Assembly: GCA_036245525.1 (NCBI GenBank)
Contig: BTPG01000003.1
Coordinates: forward strand, 188,206,804-188,270,803
DNA length: 64,000 bases
Origin: Semisulcospira habei
Taxonomy: Eukaryota > Mollusca > Gastropoda > Semisulcospiridae
Direction: 5' to 3'
The notes under the pieces were generated by a model. That model made no database searches. It worked only from the letters and a program-made list of their open reading frames with translations, and was not told the DNA's origin. The position numbers were made by a program, and so were the translations under genes. The first letter of the stretch is position 1. Each line of letters opens with the position of its first letter. Below, piece after piece: positions 44,365-54,376 of this stretch.

Positions 44365-45357
44365 AGATCTCGCAGACCTGATGGCACATTTTGGACTGCA
44401 GCGTCCGGTCCCCCACTCTCTGATTCCTCGCTGGGACCTACCCTGGGTCTTGACGTGGCTTAATTCGGACAGATTTGAACCCCTTTCCCTGGCTAGCTTC
44501 GCGGATGTGACACGGAAGACATGCTTCCTTTTGGCCTTAGCCTCGGCGGCCAGGGTAAGCGAACTACACGCTCTGTCAGCGAGTTCTACCTGCCTCCAAT
44601 TCCGAGCGAATGGTTCTGTACTATTACTCACAGACCAGCCCTTCCTCGCCAAGACCCGGTCTCCTTTGACTGCCCCCCAGGTCATAAATATTCGACCTTT
44701 GAAACACGCGACCTTTTCTAAGGAGACGCGCCAACAGGATCCCGTGCGCGCCTTACGCATTTCCATACGCAGATACAAGCCCGTCCGCCGAGGACAATCA
44801 CGCCTCTTCTACCTTTGAACCCCAAAAGAAATGACATAACAGCTCAGACAATATCTTCCTGGCTACGTTGGGTCATTCGGTCTGCCTATCAGGATCTTTC
44901 CCCTGACGGGGCGAGGCGGCTCAGGATCCGCGCACACGAGGTTCAGGCCATGGCCACGAGTGCCACCTTCGATCGCAATTGTGCAGTTCGATTTCTAAAC
45001 GGACACCGCCTGCTGACTCTTACGGGGAGTCCACCTTAGGGCGTAGCGTTTGCCTTACGGAGGCACGCATACCGCGACATACTTCGCGCAGTAAATTGTC
45101 CGAACATCATCATAAGAGATCTCATTTGCAAAAGCCTGCGTACTCTTACGGAGAGACGCTTATGCGGCAACGTGCCCGCCTTACGGAGGCAGGCGAGAGA
45201 TCCAGGTCTTGTGGCAGCAGTGGGCTGGCGGGCAGAGTCAACATTCGCCCGCTTCTACCTCAGGGATCTGTCGGGCCAGCGAGAGAATCTCGCACTGGTG
45301 GGGGGACATCGCCACAGCGCAACACTCCCTCCCGGCGCCGGAAGCGCCGTAGGTAGG
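44365..45357 (+). pseudogene. DIRS copy 2 tyrosine recombinase relic with gag insert
   Basis: Only the catalytic half remains (DLADLMAHFGLQRPVPHSLI; LALASAARVSELHAL). A missing T near 44812 shifts the frame. The H-x-x-R motif reads RAHEVQAM, so the catalytic Arg is Gln. At 44992-45207 a foreign segment replaces a few bases of recombinase. The tail WRAESTFARFYLRDLSG with the Tyr is still readable afterwards. Four independent lesions make this protein non-functional. Confidence 0.87.
44992..45207 (+). repeat. Gag-derived segment inside the recombinase gene
   Basis: This segment, from TTTCTAAACGGACACCGCCT to about GAGAGATCCAGGTC, matches the same element family's gag at about 40806-41022 (TTTCTAAACGGACAACGCCT .. 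GAGAGATCCCGGTC). Flanking recombinase sequence (GCAGTTCG left, GTGGCAGCAGTGGGC right) matches copy 1 on both sides. Confidence 0.9.
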
Positions 45358-45462
45358 CACTTAGCTAAAATTGTCGGGAGTTTGGCGAATGGGTGTGGGG
45401 CTCTGTCGTCTGCCCTTTCGGATGGTATTTGGGCGCGGCACCCTCCACCTTTTCGCCATTCT

Positions 45463-45557
45463 TCCAGACAGTAATGTCATCGGTAATGTTTTTGAGGAAA
45501 CAAATTAATTTTTCTCTAAAATATATTTTTTCGAAAAATACTTACCGATGACATTAC
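45463..45557. repeat. DIRS copy 2 internal complementary region
   Basis: GAGGAAACAAATTAATTTTT joins complements of this copy's own left end (with its C variant, TTTCCTC) and right end (AGAGAAAAATTAA). The element-specific variants in the termini are mirrored in the internal region. Confidence 0.92.
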
Positions 45558-45596
45558 TCGAAGGACCCTCCCACCTGCCCCGCTTGCCGCTGGTAA

Positions 45597-45823
45597 GCTA
45601 AGTATCACGACTGATTTGTGATTGGGCCACGTAGTGGACGCCTGACTGGACTGGGACGGGAGGCTACTCTCAGCCCTAATGAGGGTTCCCCGAGTGCCTC
45701 CCGGGTGGTGAAGGAACACAACAAGTTCTTAGGCTAAAATTGAGTAAGTAGTAGACACTTCCAGACAGTAATGTCATCGGTAAGTATTTTTCGAAAAAAT
45801 ATATTTTAGAGAAAAATTAATTT
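45597..45823 (+). repeat. DIRS copy 2 right inverted terminal repeat
   Basis: Pairs with 39478-39683. The outer end is AAGTATTTTTCGAAAAAATA .. TTAATTT. Confidence 0.9.
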
Positions 45824-45984
45824 TTCGTTGCATGTGCTTACACTGTTGCTACCAAAACCACGTTTCTCATTTTTTGCTCCGCCATGTTTGTTATGTTGCA
45901 TAATAATCAAATTGGTTCGACTTCCCACTAAACTGATGCACAAACACATGCAGTTTTAAAAAGTACTTTTAATGCTCTTTCCAA

Positions 45985-46390
45985 TTTACTTACTTACTTA
46001 CGCCTGTCACCCCTACCCGGGTATAGGCCGTCGACAAGAGACCTCCAGCAACTCCTGTCCTGTGCTTCTCCTTCGATTTTACTCCAGGTGGTTCCCAGTC
46101 TCTTGATGTCTGCTTGGAAGTCTTTTCGTCGGCGTTTTTGTAGCTATTTCCTTTTTTGCAGGGTGGGGAAGCTACCCCCACGCCCAACCCCCTTACTAGG
46201 AGGACCAGGGGTTTTCTGTCGGGGTCACCTTCCCTTAGACCATGTTGGTTCACGGCACCTTATTTCATTCGGTGCACCCCTCTCACGAGGGACTCCCTAT
46301 CCACCACCCAGGGGACGCGCCTCAACGCCATATGGTCCCAGCGCGAGGCTCTTTCCAATGATACCCAATTTATCTATGGTTGTTACCTTG
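45985..46390 (-). pseudogene. LINE 3'-end fragment
   Basis: On the minus strand, sequence at about 46140-46000 translates in pieces as DFQADIKRLGTTWSKIEGEA, then DRSCWRSLVDGLYP. This matches the W..A.DR..WR..V..L motif that ends many non-LTR RT proteins. It is followed by a tail of GTAAG units (ending near 45985 as CTTACTTACTTAC on the + strand). The 5' part up to about 46390 may belong to the same copy but is not identifiable. Confidence 0.6.
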
Positions 46391-46531
46391 GGAGGCTGTG
46401 AAAATTAATTCAGTCTACCCCAAAAATATATGTCACTAGGGAACAGTCGTCCTTTTCCCTATGTCGGCAGGGAACTGACTCACTGAAAATGTTACGTAGG
46501 GGAAGAGTTAAACAACAAAGGTATAGACATT

Positions 46532-46730
46532 TTTGTTTCTTCAAAAACATTACCGATGACATGACCTTATGGGAGGTGTCTACTACTTACGCTATTCTAG
46601 CCTAAGAGCTCGTTGTGTTACCACACAACCCGGGAGGCACTCGGGGAACCCCGAGGGGGCCGAGAGTTATCTCCCGATACTCCCCATCCGGGACAGAGTA
46701 CCCATAGTCCGTCAGTCAGTCTACTTAGGC
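46532..46730 (+). repeat. Third DIRS element left inverted terminal repeat
   Basis: Complementary to 54377-54570, e.g. CCCGGGAGGCACTCGGGGAA, GAGAGTTATCTCCCGATACT and CCATAGT..GTCAGTCAG. Confidence 0.9.
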
Positions 46731-46951
46731 TTACGCTGTTCAGACGTGTTTGCTCTAGCCTACGGACTTGGGATTTTCGACCGGTTCGCCGGTCGTTGAC
46801 GGCCTTGGTTCTTCGCTTGACTTCTTCTTCGTCCGTCCTCCCTGTGCCTTGCGTGGCTCTGGTGTCCCCTCTTCGTTGGCAGCTGCCCGCTTGGCTGCTT
46901 GTAATGCCTGGGCTGTGCTGTGTGCTTCGCTGTGACTTCGCCGCGCGTGCC

Positions 46952-49719
46952 ATGGTTGAGATTTTTCTCCCCCCCCTTCCCCGGTTCCGCTCCGGGAAAA
47001 GGTAAGGTAGTTGGGTTGGCCCTCGGCCGGTCCCCGCGCTGGGCACTGGTTGAGCGGGCACGAAGGCGGTCTTCATCGGCGCTGTTGCTTTGCGCCAAGA
47101 TTCTTGACTTTTACTTGGCGGGCCTCGCGCCCGTTCCCACTCTCCTTCCGTGTTGGTGGGGCATTATTATTTAACAGGGTCAAAATCTCCCTTTCTCAAA
47201 AGAGGGCATTTACGCGTGAGGAAAGGAATGAGACGTTTTAATCTGGAACGGTCATTCTTAAACGGCGCAGATCCACAGGTGGTCAGCTTCGTTTTCCAAG
47301 ATGGCGTCTAGCGATGCAGAGCACCTTTTCCTCGCGGTTAAAACCTTTAATGGAATGGGAGTGGTGTGAAAGATCGGTGAAAGTTAAGTCTAACCATATT
47401 TCTGGCGCTTACTTACTCACTTGTTCCTTACCTACTCTTTTGTACCTTGTGGGGTTCGGGGAATGTGTTATGCTCCAGCCATTCCTTGACGCATTACGTT
47501 GGTGAGTGTGGCGAGAGCCAACGCTTACTTCGGTACTGTGTCGGTCACGTACTGCCTGTTGTTATGCATAATGCAGCCCTGTTTACCATACACGGGGGCT
47601 TATTAGGTACACAATTTGGCTGGTGGGTGAACATACTTGTGCACTTTTATACTTGGCATCACATGTTTCAGTTCTTGGATGTCAGGCGTCTGCCCACTTG
47701 AGCGCAGGGCCAATGGTCGCCACGCCTTGCTGCCGTTTGATAAGGTTCAAGATGACCTTTTTGTGGCTGTAATAGAAGAAAATCATAAACAGCAAAAGAA
47801 AAAAAAAAAAAATTGACTTGCCACCACAGGTGCTGCTCACATTCATGCACGCGCTCGTTCCGCAAATTACAGGAACAGAGCTACAAAATGGACTGATTGG
47901 GACGGGTGGAGCCCGTCGCCAAGGCAGCTAAGGGCCGGCGCCAGTGACCTCATCCCAACCCGAACCTACCTGACGGAAACAGAGTGCTAAGACAGCCCTA
48001 TGTCTCCTGACCACATTAGTATATGCTCTTCGGTTAAATTCCTACTTGACTAAGGCTTGTGCATGAGAATACAAATTACGGTCGAAAGGAGATTAATGGC
48101 CTATATAGGCAACATAAAACTACGATCAAAGCTGCACCTGGAGGCCCGTCGCTAGTACAGCGCCGGTGTTCAGCGTAGGGCACCGCTCCGACAAAGGTTA
48201 CTGTGCCTGCCGCTTGCTTCAGGCCTATACTTGTCATGACATGCTTGAGTTTGTTGTGCATGATGTGTTGCGAAGGTTAACCTTACCAGGGCAGGGTCCC
48301 TCGGGCCCACGCCCGCGTGCCTTCGGTTTTTATATGTTGCAGTGGCCTCTGGACGACCTGCACACTACATGGAGGATTCCAGTGACCGTCGGACTCACAC
48401 AAGGTCTGTCTACCATGTGCCGGATGTACCTCCGAACGTTGGTGTGACGTCGGCTCCACATGACCTGAACGGCGCTGGTCGCTACTTTGGAGCTTCTTTT
48501 GGCGAGTTCACCCGGCACCTGTGACTGGTTCCAGACCTGCTGAAATACCGGCTGCTGTTCCCGGTACTACGATCACTCGAGTTCCGACGAGATGACGGAG
48601 AGATCACCATGCCGGACGCGTCAGTATAGTGTGCGGAGTGGGTAGATCGTTGTGACCGTTCCCAGGAGGGAATGCGCTGGGACTAAGCCCGGTGTCGGGC
48701 AGACAACCCACCTCGCTACAGAGCTCGGTTCGGAGAGACGTGCGTCGCGCCGTCCAATTGTCCGCTGCCGATCCCCGCTCGTCTCCACGGAAGCCCACTG
48801 GCTCCTACGCGGAGTCACCTCACTGGCAGCGGACCCACCTCGATACAGAGCTCGGTTCGCGGAGACATTCTCACACGCACGCTTCGTCTCGGCACAAATG
48901 GAATCCGCTGGGCGCACAGTACGGAACCCACACACCGCTCAAGGTCAGCTGGGAAGCCGTCCAGGCGGCCGACGACGTAGCGCAGGATATCGCTCTCGGA
49001 GCGGGTATGCTGGCACCGCCCTCGCTCCCTGGAGGGGGCTCCACCAGGACAGCGCTGCTCGTCGGAAGACACACTGAGCCGGCTGCTAGTGGTTACAGAG
49101 TCCTGTTGGTGACCAGCCGGCTAGGCAGAGGTTCCAGTCTCCGTTTCTTACCGCTCGAGTCCTTGACGATGTTGTGGAGAGATCACCACGCCGGTCGCAA
49201 CGTTCCAGTACGCGGAGTGGGTTGATCGATGCGGTTGTTCCCAGGAGGGAACGCACCAGGACCAAACATTGTGCCAGACAGAAAGCCCGCATCGACACGG
49301 AGCTCGGTGCGGAGGGACGTGCGCCAATCCGTCCTTGATCCAATGCCGATCCCCGCTTGTCTCCTAGAAAGCCCGCTGGCTCCTACGCGGAGTCTCCTCG
49401 CCGGCAGCGAGCCCACCTCACCATAGAGCTCGGTTCGTGGAGACATTCACGCACGCGTATACTATCACGGCACGACTTGGATTCCTCTCGGCACTTAACA
49501 TCGGAGCTCCTCTCTTGAACTCCTACACGCGAGGAGGGACCGCTCTGCTCCATGGGATGCTCGTCCTCTACGGTTCGCCATCGTTGGAGTCACTCTTCCG
49601 ACACTCTACGTCTACACTCCGCTCTCTCTTTACTGCGGGCGTGCTTAGGAGTTGCCGTTCTTCACGTCGCTCCAGGGATCCTGTCCCGTCTCGCTCGTCA
49701 GTCCCCTTTGCGTCCGGCT
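46952..49719 (+). pseudogene. Third DIRS element: decayed spliced gag-like gene
   Basis: An ATG at 46952 opens a short exon ending AAAAG at 47001 before gtaagg, positioned like the 38-nt first exons of copies 1 and 2. A matching acceptor, atgttgcag, ends at 48341 and is near-identical to the acceptor of copy 2. The implied intron is long because it contains the retroposon-like insert. Downstream, 48560-49540 has gag-like units (GGCTCCTACGCGGAGTC, ACACGCGAGGAGGGAC) matching the SYGES and TREED regions of the other copies, but with stops in each frame. Confidence 0.6.
47770..48190. mobile_element. Retroposon-like insert in the third DIRS element
   Basis: It begins near an A-rich run (47794-47813). 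Landmarks GGGACGGGTGGAGCCCGTCG, CAACCCGAACCTACCTGACG and ACCTGGAGGCCCGTCGCTAG occur in the same order as at 19023-19260, so this is the same dispersed family as 18904-19583. Borders are approximate. Confidence 0.5.
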
Positions 49720-49905
49720 GCGCCAGGAGGGAGGAGTGCCCCCCCCTGGGAGGTCCCCCACCAGAGCGAGTAGCCTCGCTAGGCTGACAGAACTCTGCGA
49801 TCGACACGCCTTTACCATAGCTGACACTTAGTTCGCTTCCAGCTGCCAGAGAGATAAGGCGCCGCGAGGTCACATTCCACTCTCACCCGCTCATTCTATT
49901 TATAT
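49720..49905 (+). repeat. Left arm of hairpin in third DIRS element
   Basis: Inverted copy of 53960-54144. The right arm is in its native place: its outer part (CTGGTGGGGGACCTCCCGGG) corresponds to recombinase 3' sequence in copies 1 and 2 (CTGGTGGGGGACATCGCC). The left arm is therefore the duplicated, inverted one. The two arms meet, once the transposon is removed, at the palindrome CTATTTATATATAAATAG. Confidence 0.8.
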
Positions 49906-50329
49906 CACACTTGGTACTGTGGGGTACACACGGCTCTACAGTGTGACCGGCGCTCTGCCGCTATAACAACTACCTACTGGTTTGTATTCATAACACATCT
50001 CTGCCTAAAGTGACTGTTGTGGAAGCAACATCGTTCAAAAGTTGAAATTCTCACCTACACACTGATACCAAACATGACAACATTACGACTTGCACTTGTG
50101 TAGCAGGTTATGATGAAAATAAAGGGAACGCGAATTTGTTGATTTATGATGTCGGTGTTTGTTGTAAAATTGACAAAGTTCCCACAGCCATAACACAAAG
50201 ACGTAACTTTTCCCAAGGATACACACTTGCATGCATAAGGGTCAGCATGCCTACAGTAAGTATTACCAGATTTTCGTTCCATGGTGGGGGACGGAAGCAG
50301 GAGGGTGGTTAATGAGGTCACTGACAGGT
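49906..50329 (+). repeat. Left terminal inverted repeat of N-RAG-TP-like element
   Basis: Complementary to 53532-53959 with few mismatches, from CACACTTGGTACTGTGGGG inward to GAGGTCACTGACAGGT. Confidence 0.9.
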
Positions 50330-50534
50330 CGCGTGTTCTGGCATTTCTAGCCCGCAGCTGTTTCGGTACTCCACAGACTGCTATTGCCATCCCGAAATAC
50401 GATCAGTCCATAACAGGTCACAATATTCAACAGTGTTTTTAAACATACCTTGAGGTTTAACACATTTTCTGACGCACTAGACATAAGAACCGAATACCGA
50501 GTTTCTGTTCACAGATACACAACTCTGGCGCCGT

Positions 50535-53366
50535 CTATGCGAGAATTTTTTTCTGTTTGACTACTGGAGGAATGACGGAGTGGAGGACGGGTGACACGAG
50601 TGTCATGTGCTCGGTCATGAGCAGTCTGAGTTTTTCCTCCTCTGTCTGCAAGCCATATGTCCTGCTCTTTAGAATGTTAATGGTAGCTTGACTCTCTTCA
50701 CCTCCCTGCTCACCATGAAGCGCCAAACCAAATCCCCACTTTGTCATAAATTCAATGCAGTGACATTCCAGGATGTGTTGTTTCGGAATGATGCTACTGG
50801 CTGGAAAAGTACTTCAAAAAAAACGCATGTAGTTTGCAATCTTGTCATTGATGTCTTGCATTGATTCATTTCTGCTCTTCACCGGCAGTTTGTGAGAAAC
50901 ATTAGTGTGGACTTGTGAGTACAGGTCGTTCAGAATTCGGAACTTTAAGGATATGTCATGCGCTGCTGCATGAAGTTTAGGATCATCTGTCAGCTTCATG
51001 GTATTGCTGATAACACTGTCACCAACATCAGTCAACACATCATACTTCAAGTAACGGTGGCAGTGGGTGCCAACAAACGAACGGCCATGGTATGCTTGCA
51101 TGAATATCTTATTCCTCTTTAGTGCTTCGTCAAGGCCAGAAGTGACAGGCCCGCACAGAAATGGCAACTTTGTCTCTTCTCTCAGAGCTTCTATTTTGTC
51201 CTCGAATTCTGCTACCCGCTGCATCTTCTGCTCACGTCGTTCATCAAAATGCTTTGCACTCTCATTGTGTCTCTTGTCACTCAACACTGCAATACCCTCA
51301 GTCAGCTGTTTTCTTTTTTCCAGTTCTTTGATGACTCTTACTTCTGAAATGTACTTTTCAAAAGGTGTGTTTTCATCATGTGCCTCCTTTCCCTCGGCCA
51401 GTCTTTCAGCAATGGCTTTATCAAGTTCGTGGCATTCTTGCTCAAGGAGGGAATGATGTTTTTTTACTATACCTAACAGAAGATGGAGGTATGGTGGTGC
51501 CGTTTGCGAAATCTCAACATCAAAGATTGGTTCATGTACAACATTGTTGTAACCCTTGGCATTCTTTTTGTCTCCTCCTGCACGAATGTATCGCCTGTAA
51601 TCCCTCTTGATGTTGTTCAGAGTTCTTTTTTTCACTTGTACTCGCTCATGTGGAGCTCTTTGTAGCTGACTTTTCGAAGCTGTGCACCAGAGACAAGGGT
51701 GGACCCCTTGTGCTCCTGAGAGACCAAAAAGTTTGAGGAGAAAATCATAATCTCCAAACAGAAATACACGTATCTGCTTTTCTTTCCATTTCATGGTTTG
51801 GAGAACTGACACCTGCTCTTTAAACGGCTGCAAAATTGTTTGAAGATTTTCATGACTGTCTTTACAGTTAGCCATACACACCAAAAACGTATTGTGTTTA
51901 GAGTTAGGGTTTTGGAGATTAGCAACTTGAAGCATTGTTTTATAACTGTTACCGCCATGATCTCCTCCTAGTTTTATCCAAATTTCATCTTTTGGTATTT
52001 GTTCATGCCATTCAAGAAGATTTGCAGCTTCATACTTGTTAAGCAGTTCAGGAACAAAATGTGTGAGATCTTCTATGTATGCGACAGGCGTTTTCTGGCT
52101 TTCCTTCTTGTTCGTGACTTTGTTTTCAAAGGTCAGATTCTTTTGTTCAATGGTCACTCTGCCACAGAGTGCTTCCTTCTGGGCCTGCCTTTCTTTTCTT
52201 TCACTTTCAAGGTTGACACCAATACTTCTCATGAAGTGTTTGTATGTTCTGTACTTGGACCAGCTTAATCCTAGATTGGTTCTCAGCGCAATACCCTGTT
52301 TTCTACAGACATACACGGATCGCCTATGGCCTGCTCTGTCTAATATTGCAGTCATTTTTTCATTTCTTTCTCGTCTTAACTCGTCAGCTATTTGTTCAGC
52401 TTCGTCCACCTCTGATCCACCAGATATATTCGCTCTAACATGGGCTAGCACCTTCGACCTTCTTTGTATTACGGCCGATGATGCCACTGTTGTTGGTTTT
52501 CTTGGTTTGGGTATGTGCATAAAATACAAAGGCTGTCCTCCAGTCTTGCAACGAATTGTGGCATCAGCTGATTCATTAAGCATTGTGTGGTTTAGTGCCG
52601 TCTGATATTTTTCTTCCTCCTTTGTCAGTGGCATCTGCAGTTCCTGGATAGGTCGAAGGCTGGGTCGTTTGATATGTGGAGATGTGGCTATATCGACACC
52701 CGTTTTTTCAATGGGTGAAATGGCTATTTCATGCGTCCGCTTTGCTGGTGGAGATGGGGTCCACACTCTTTGTAACGGCGACGTTTGAGCATCGACTGTG
52801 CATGGCGTTTTACGGGGAGTAGACGTCGGCGGAATGAAAACTTGTATACCACTATCACCTTCATTAGTGCTGTTATTAGTGTCAGTGTTATGAGTGTCAC
52901 ATTCCGCGGATTGAAACGATCGTTTCTTTCCATGCCGCGAACCCCGCTTTGCTGGTCGTCCTCCTTTACCTAGCTGCATGAAGTGAACACACGCGACACA
53001 TTCTTCAACACTCGTATTTGGATCGAACATGGTCCAAATGTGTTGTGATGAGGCAATATCAGACGCCGCATTTCGCGTTGTCTCCTCGGACACGTGTGTT
53101 TCAGTCGAGTCTATCCGTTTCATCCGACTATAGCAACTCCTACACATTGTTTTTGAGTGCATCATGTCTTTGTCTTCCTGGATATTAATTCCATAACACT
53201 TGTGGAGTAAGTGTTCATAATTGATACAAAGAAATGACTTTTTATCACTGTGTTTCTTTTGTGATCTCTCGCCACATATTCTGCACAATGCATTTACTCT
53301 CATTGCATGGAACACACCTGTGTGTACACAGACTGTACGCGTTTCATCAGACTCCATCATGATCAA
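50535..53366 (-). CDS. RAG1-N-terminus-like DDE transposase (one in-frame stop)
   Basis: Transposase of the surrounding element. It is open from ATG at 53364-53366 for 850 codons to TGA at 50814-50816, then open in the same frame for 92 more codons to 50535. The N-terminus has Cys pairs C28/C31 (LCRICGERS), C75/C78 (MCRSCYSRM, just after D..MHS) and C123/C126 (ECVACVHF), then a basic GRPAKRG stretch. The order CRICG, IH..FC..C, C..C mirrors the RAG1 region before its RING domain. Candidate catalytic residues are D469 in KLGGDHGGNSYK and D616 in FDVEISQTAPPYLHLLLGI. A C558-x2-C561 pair (HPCLWC) and H864-x4-H869 (PKQHILECH) look like a zinc pair as in RAG1. Candidate Glu is E886/E890 in GEQGGEES. 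The stop at 851 cuts off the His pair and Glu. Assignment of the catalytic acids is inference; residues 625-740 are coiled-coil-like. Confidence 0.8.
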
Positions 53367-53531
53367 AAGTTAAATCAAAAGTACATTTACAAGGTTGACT
53401 GTTAGTGTTACACTATTTCCCAAGAAAGAAACGTGGCTATCTCCTCCAATAGTATCCGTGTAACTAAGCCCTCTCTTTCCCCAATTCCGGGAGTGTACAC
53501 TAAGGCGGATGTCTGGAAATTGTCTGTCGAC

Positions 53532-53959
53532 ACCTGTCAGTGACCTCATTAATTACCCTCCTGCTTCCATCCCCCACCATGGAACGAAAATCCCGTAAGT
53601 GATACTTACTGTAGGCATGCTGACCCTTATGCACGCAAGTGTGTATCCTTGGGAAAAGTTACGTCTTTGTGTTATGGCTGTGGGAACTTTGTCAATTTTA
53701 CAACAAACACCGACATCATAAATCAACAAATTCACGTTCCCTTTATTTTCATCATAACCTGCTACACAAGTGCAAGTCGTAATGTTGTCATGTTTGGTAT
53801 CAGTGTGTAGGTGAGAATTTCAACTTTTGAACGATGTTGCTTCCACAACAGTCACTTTAGGCAGAGATGTGTTATGAATACAAACCAGTAGGTAGTTGTT
53901 ATAGCGGCAGAGCGCCGGTCACACTGTAGAGCCGTGTGTACCCCACAGTACCAAGTGTG
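53532..53959 (-). repeat. Right terminal inverted repeat of N-RAG-TP-like element
   Basis: Mirror of 49906-50329, lying just upstream of the transposase start; it probably contains the promoter. Small differences from the left copy show the two ends are no longer identical. Confidence 0.9.
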
Positions 53960-54144
53960 ATATAAATAGAATGAGCGGGCGAGAGTGGAATGTGACCTCG
54001 CGGCGCCTTATCTCTCTGGCAGCTGGAAGCGAACTAAGTGTCAGCTATGGTAAAGGCGTGTCGATCGCAGAGTTCTGTCAGCCTAGCGAGGCTACTCGCT
54101 CTGGTGGGGGACCTCCCGGGGGGGGCACTCCTCCCTCCTGGCGC
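53960..54144 (+). repeat. Right arm of hairpin in third DIRS element
   Basis: Partner of 49720-49905. Its outer segment is collinear with the 3' end of the recombinase region in copies 1 and 2 and continues into native DIRS 3' sequence (GGCGCTTCAGCGCCGTCG, TCGTCGGGAGTTTG). Confidence 0.8.
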
Positions 54145-54258
54145 TTCAGCGCCGTCGCTTACACCTACCTAGAGTCGTCGGGAGTTTGCGGTTGGGAGGA
54201 CGGCCCTTGGGGCCTTAGGTGTGCTAGAGCGCAGCACCCTCCTCCTATTCGCCATTCT

Positions 54259-54355
54259 CCCATAAGGTCATGTCATCGGTAATGTTTTTGAAGAAACAAA
54301 TGCATTTTTCTTTAAAAGGTATTTTTTCGAAAAATACTTACCGATGACATGACTC
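54259..54355. repeat. Third DIRS element internal complementary region
   Basis: GAAGAAACAAATGCATTTTT joins complements of this element's left end and its own variant right end (AAAAATGCATTT). All three elements therefore carry an internal region matched to their own ends. Confidence 0.92.
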
Positions 54356-54376
54356 GGACGACCCGCTTGCCGCTGG

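Larger units (their letters stand above)
39478..45823 (+). mobile_element. DIRS-type retrotransposon, copy 2 (defective)
   Basis: Same architecture as copy 1: left end TTTGTTTCCTC, right end TTAATTT, inverted repeats 39478-39683 and 45597-45823, internal complementary region 45463-45557. Gag is broken into three frames. The RT-RNase H frame is open but loses its end in a ~485-bp deletion. The recombinase has lost its N-terminal domain, has a frameshift, lacks the second catalytic Arg, and contains a 216-bp piece of gag. Nucleotide divergence from copy 1 is substantial, so these are separate insertions, not a recent duplication. Confidence 0.92.
49906..53959 (-). mobile_element. N-RAG-TP-like DNA transposon
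   Basis: A 4.05-kb element with terminal inverted repeats of about 424 and 428 bp (49906-50329 and 53532-53959). The ends start CACACTTGGTACTGTGGGG, with CAC outermost as in Chapaev/Transib/RAG-type elements. ATAT flanks both sides and could be a 4-bp target duplication, although the site is palindromic. It carries one gene, on the minus strand, whose N-terminus resembles the zinc-binding non-core region of RAG1. From memory, an element of this description was reported from Aplysia as N-RAG-TP. It sits at the apex of a hairpin within the third DIRS element. Confidence 0.8.

Noticed and set aside
46613..47174. Overlapping GC-rich open frames at the left of the third DIRS element
   Set aside because: They span the terminal repeat and leader; only the short ATG exon ending at 47001 has support from position and splice site.
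49906..49935. Canonical recombination signal (heptamer, 12/23 spacer, nonamer) at the transposon ends
   Set aside because: Only CAC of the heptamer is present; I see no convincing A-rich nonamer at 12 or 23 bp, so resemblance to an RSS is not claimed.
52036..52605. 189-codon + strand frame opposite the transposase
   Set aside because: Shadow of the 850-codon minus-strand transposase; leucine/phenylalanine/serine-rich without a domain.
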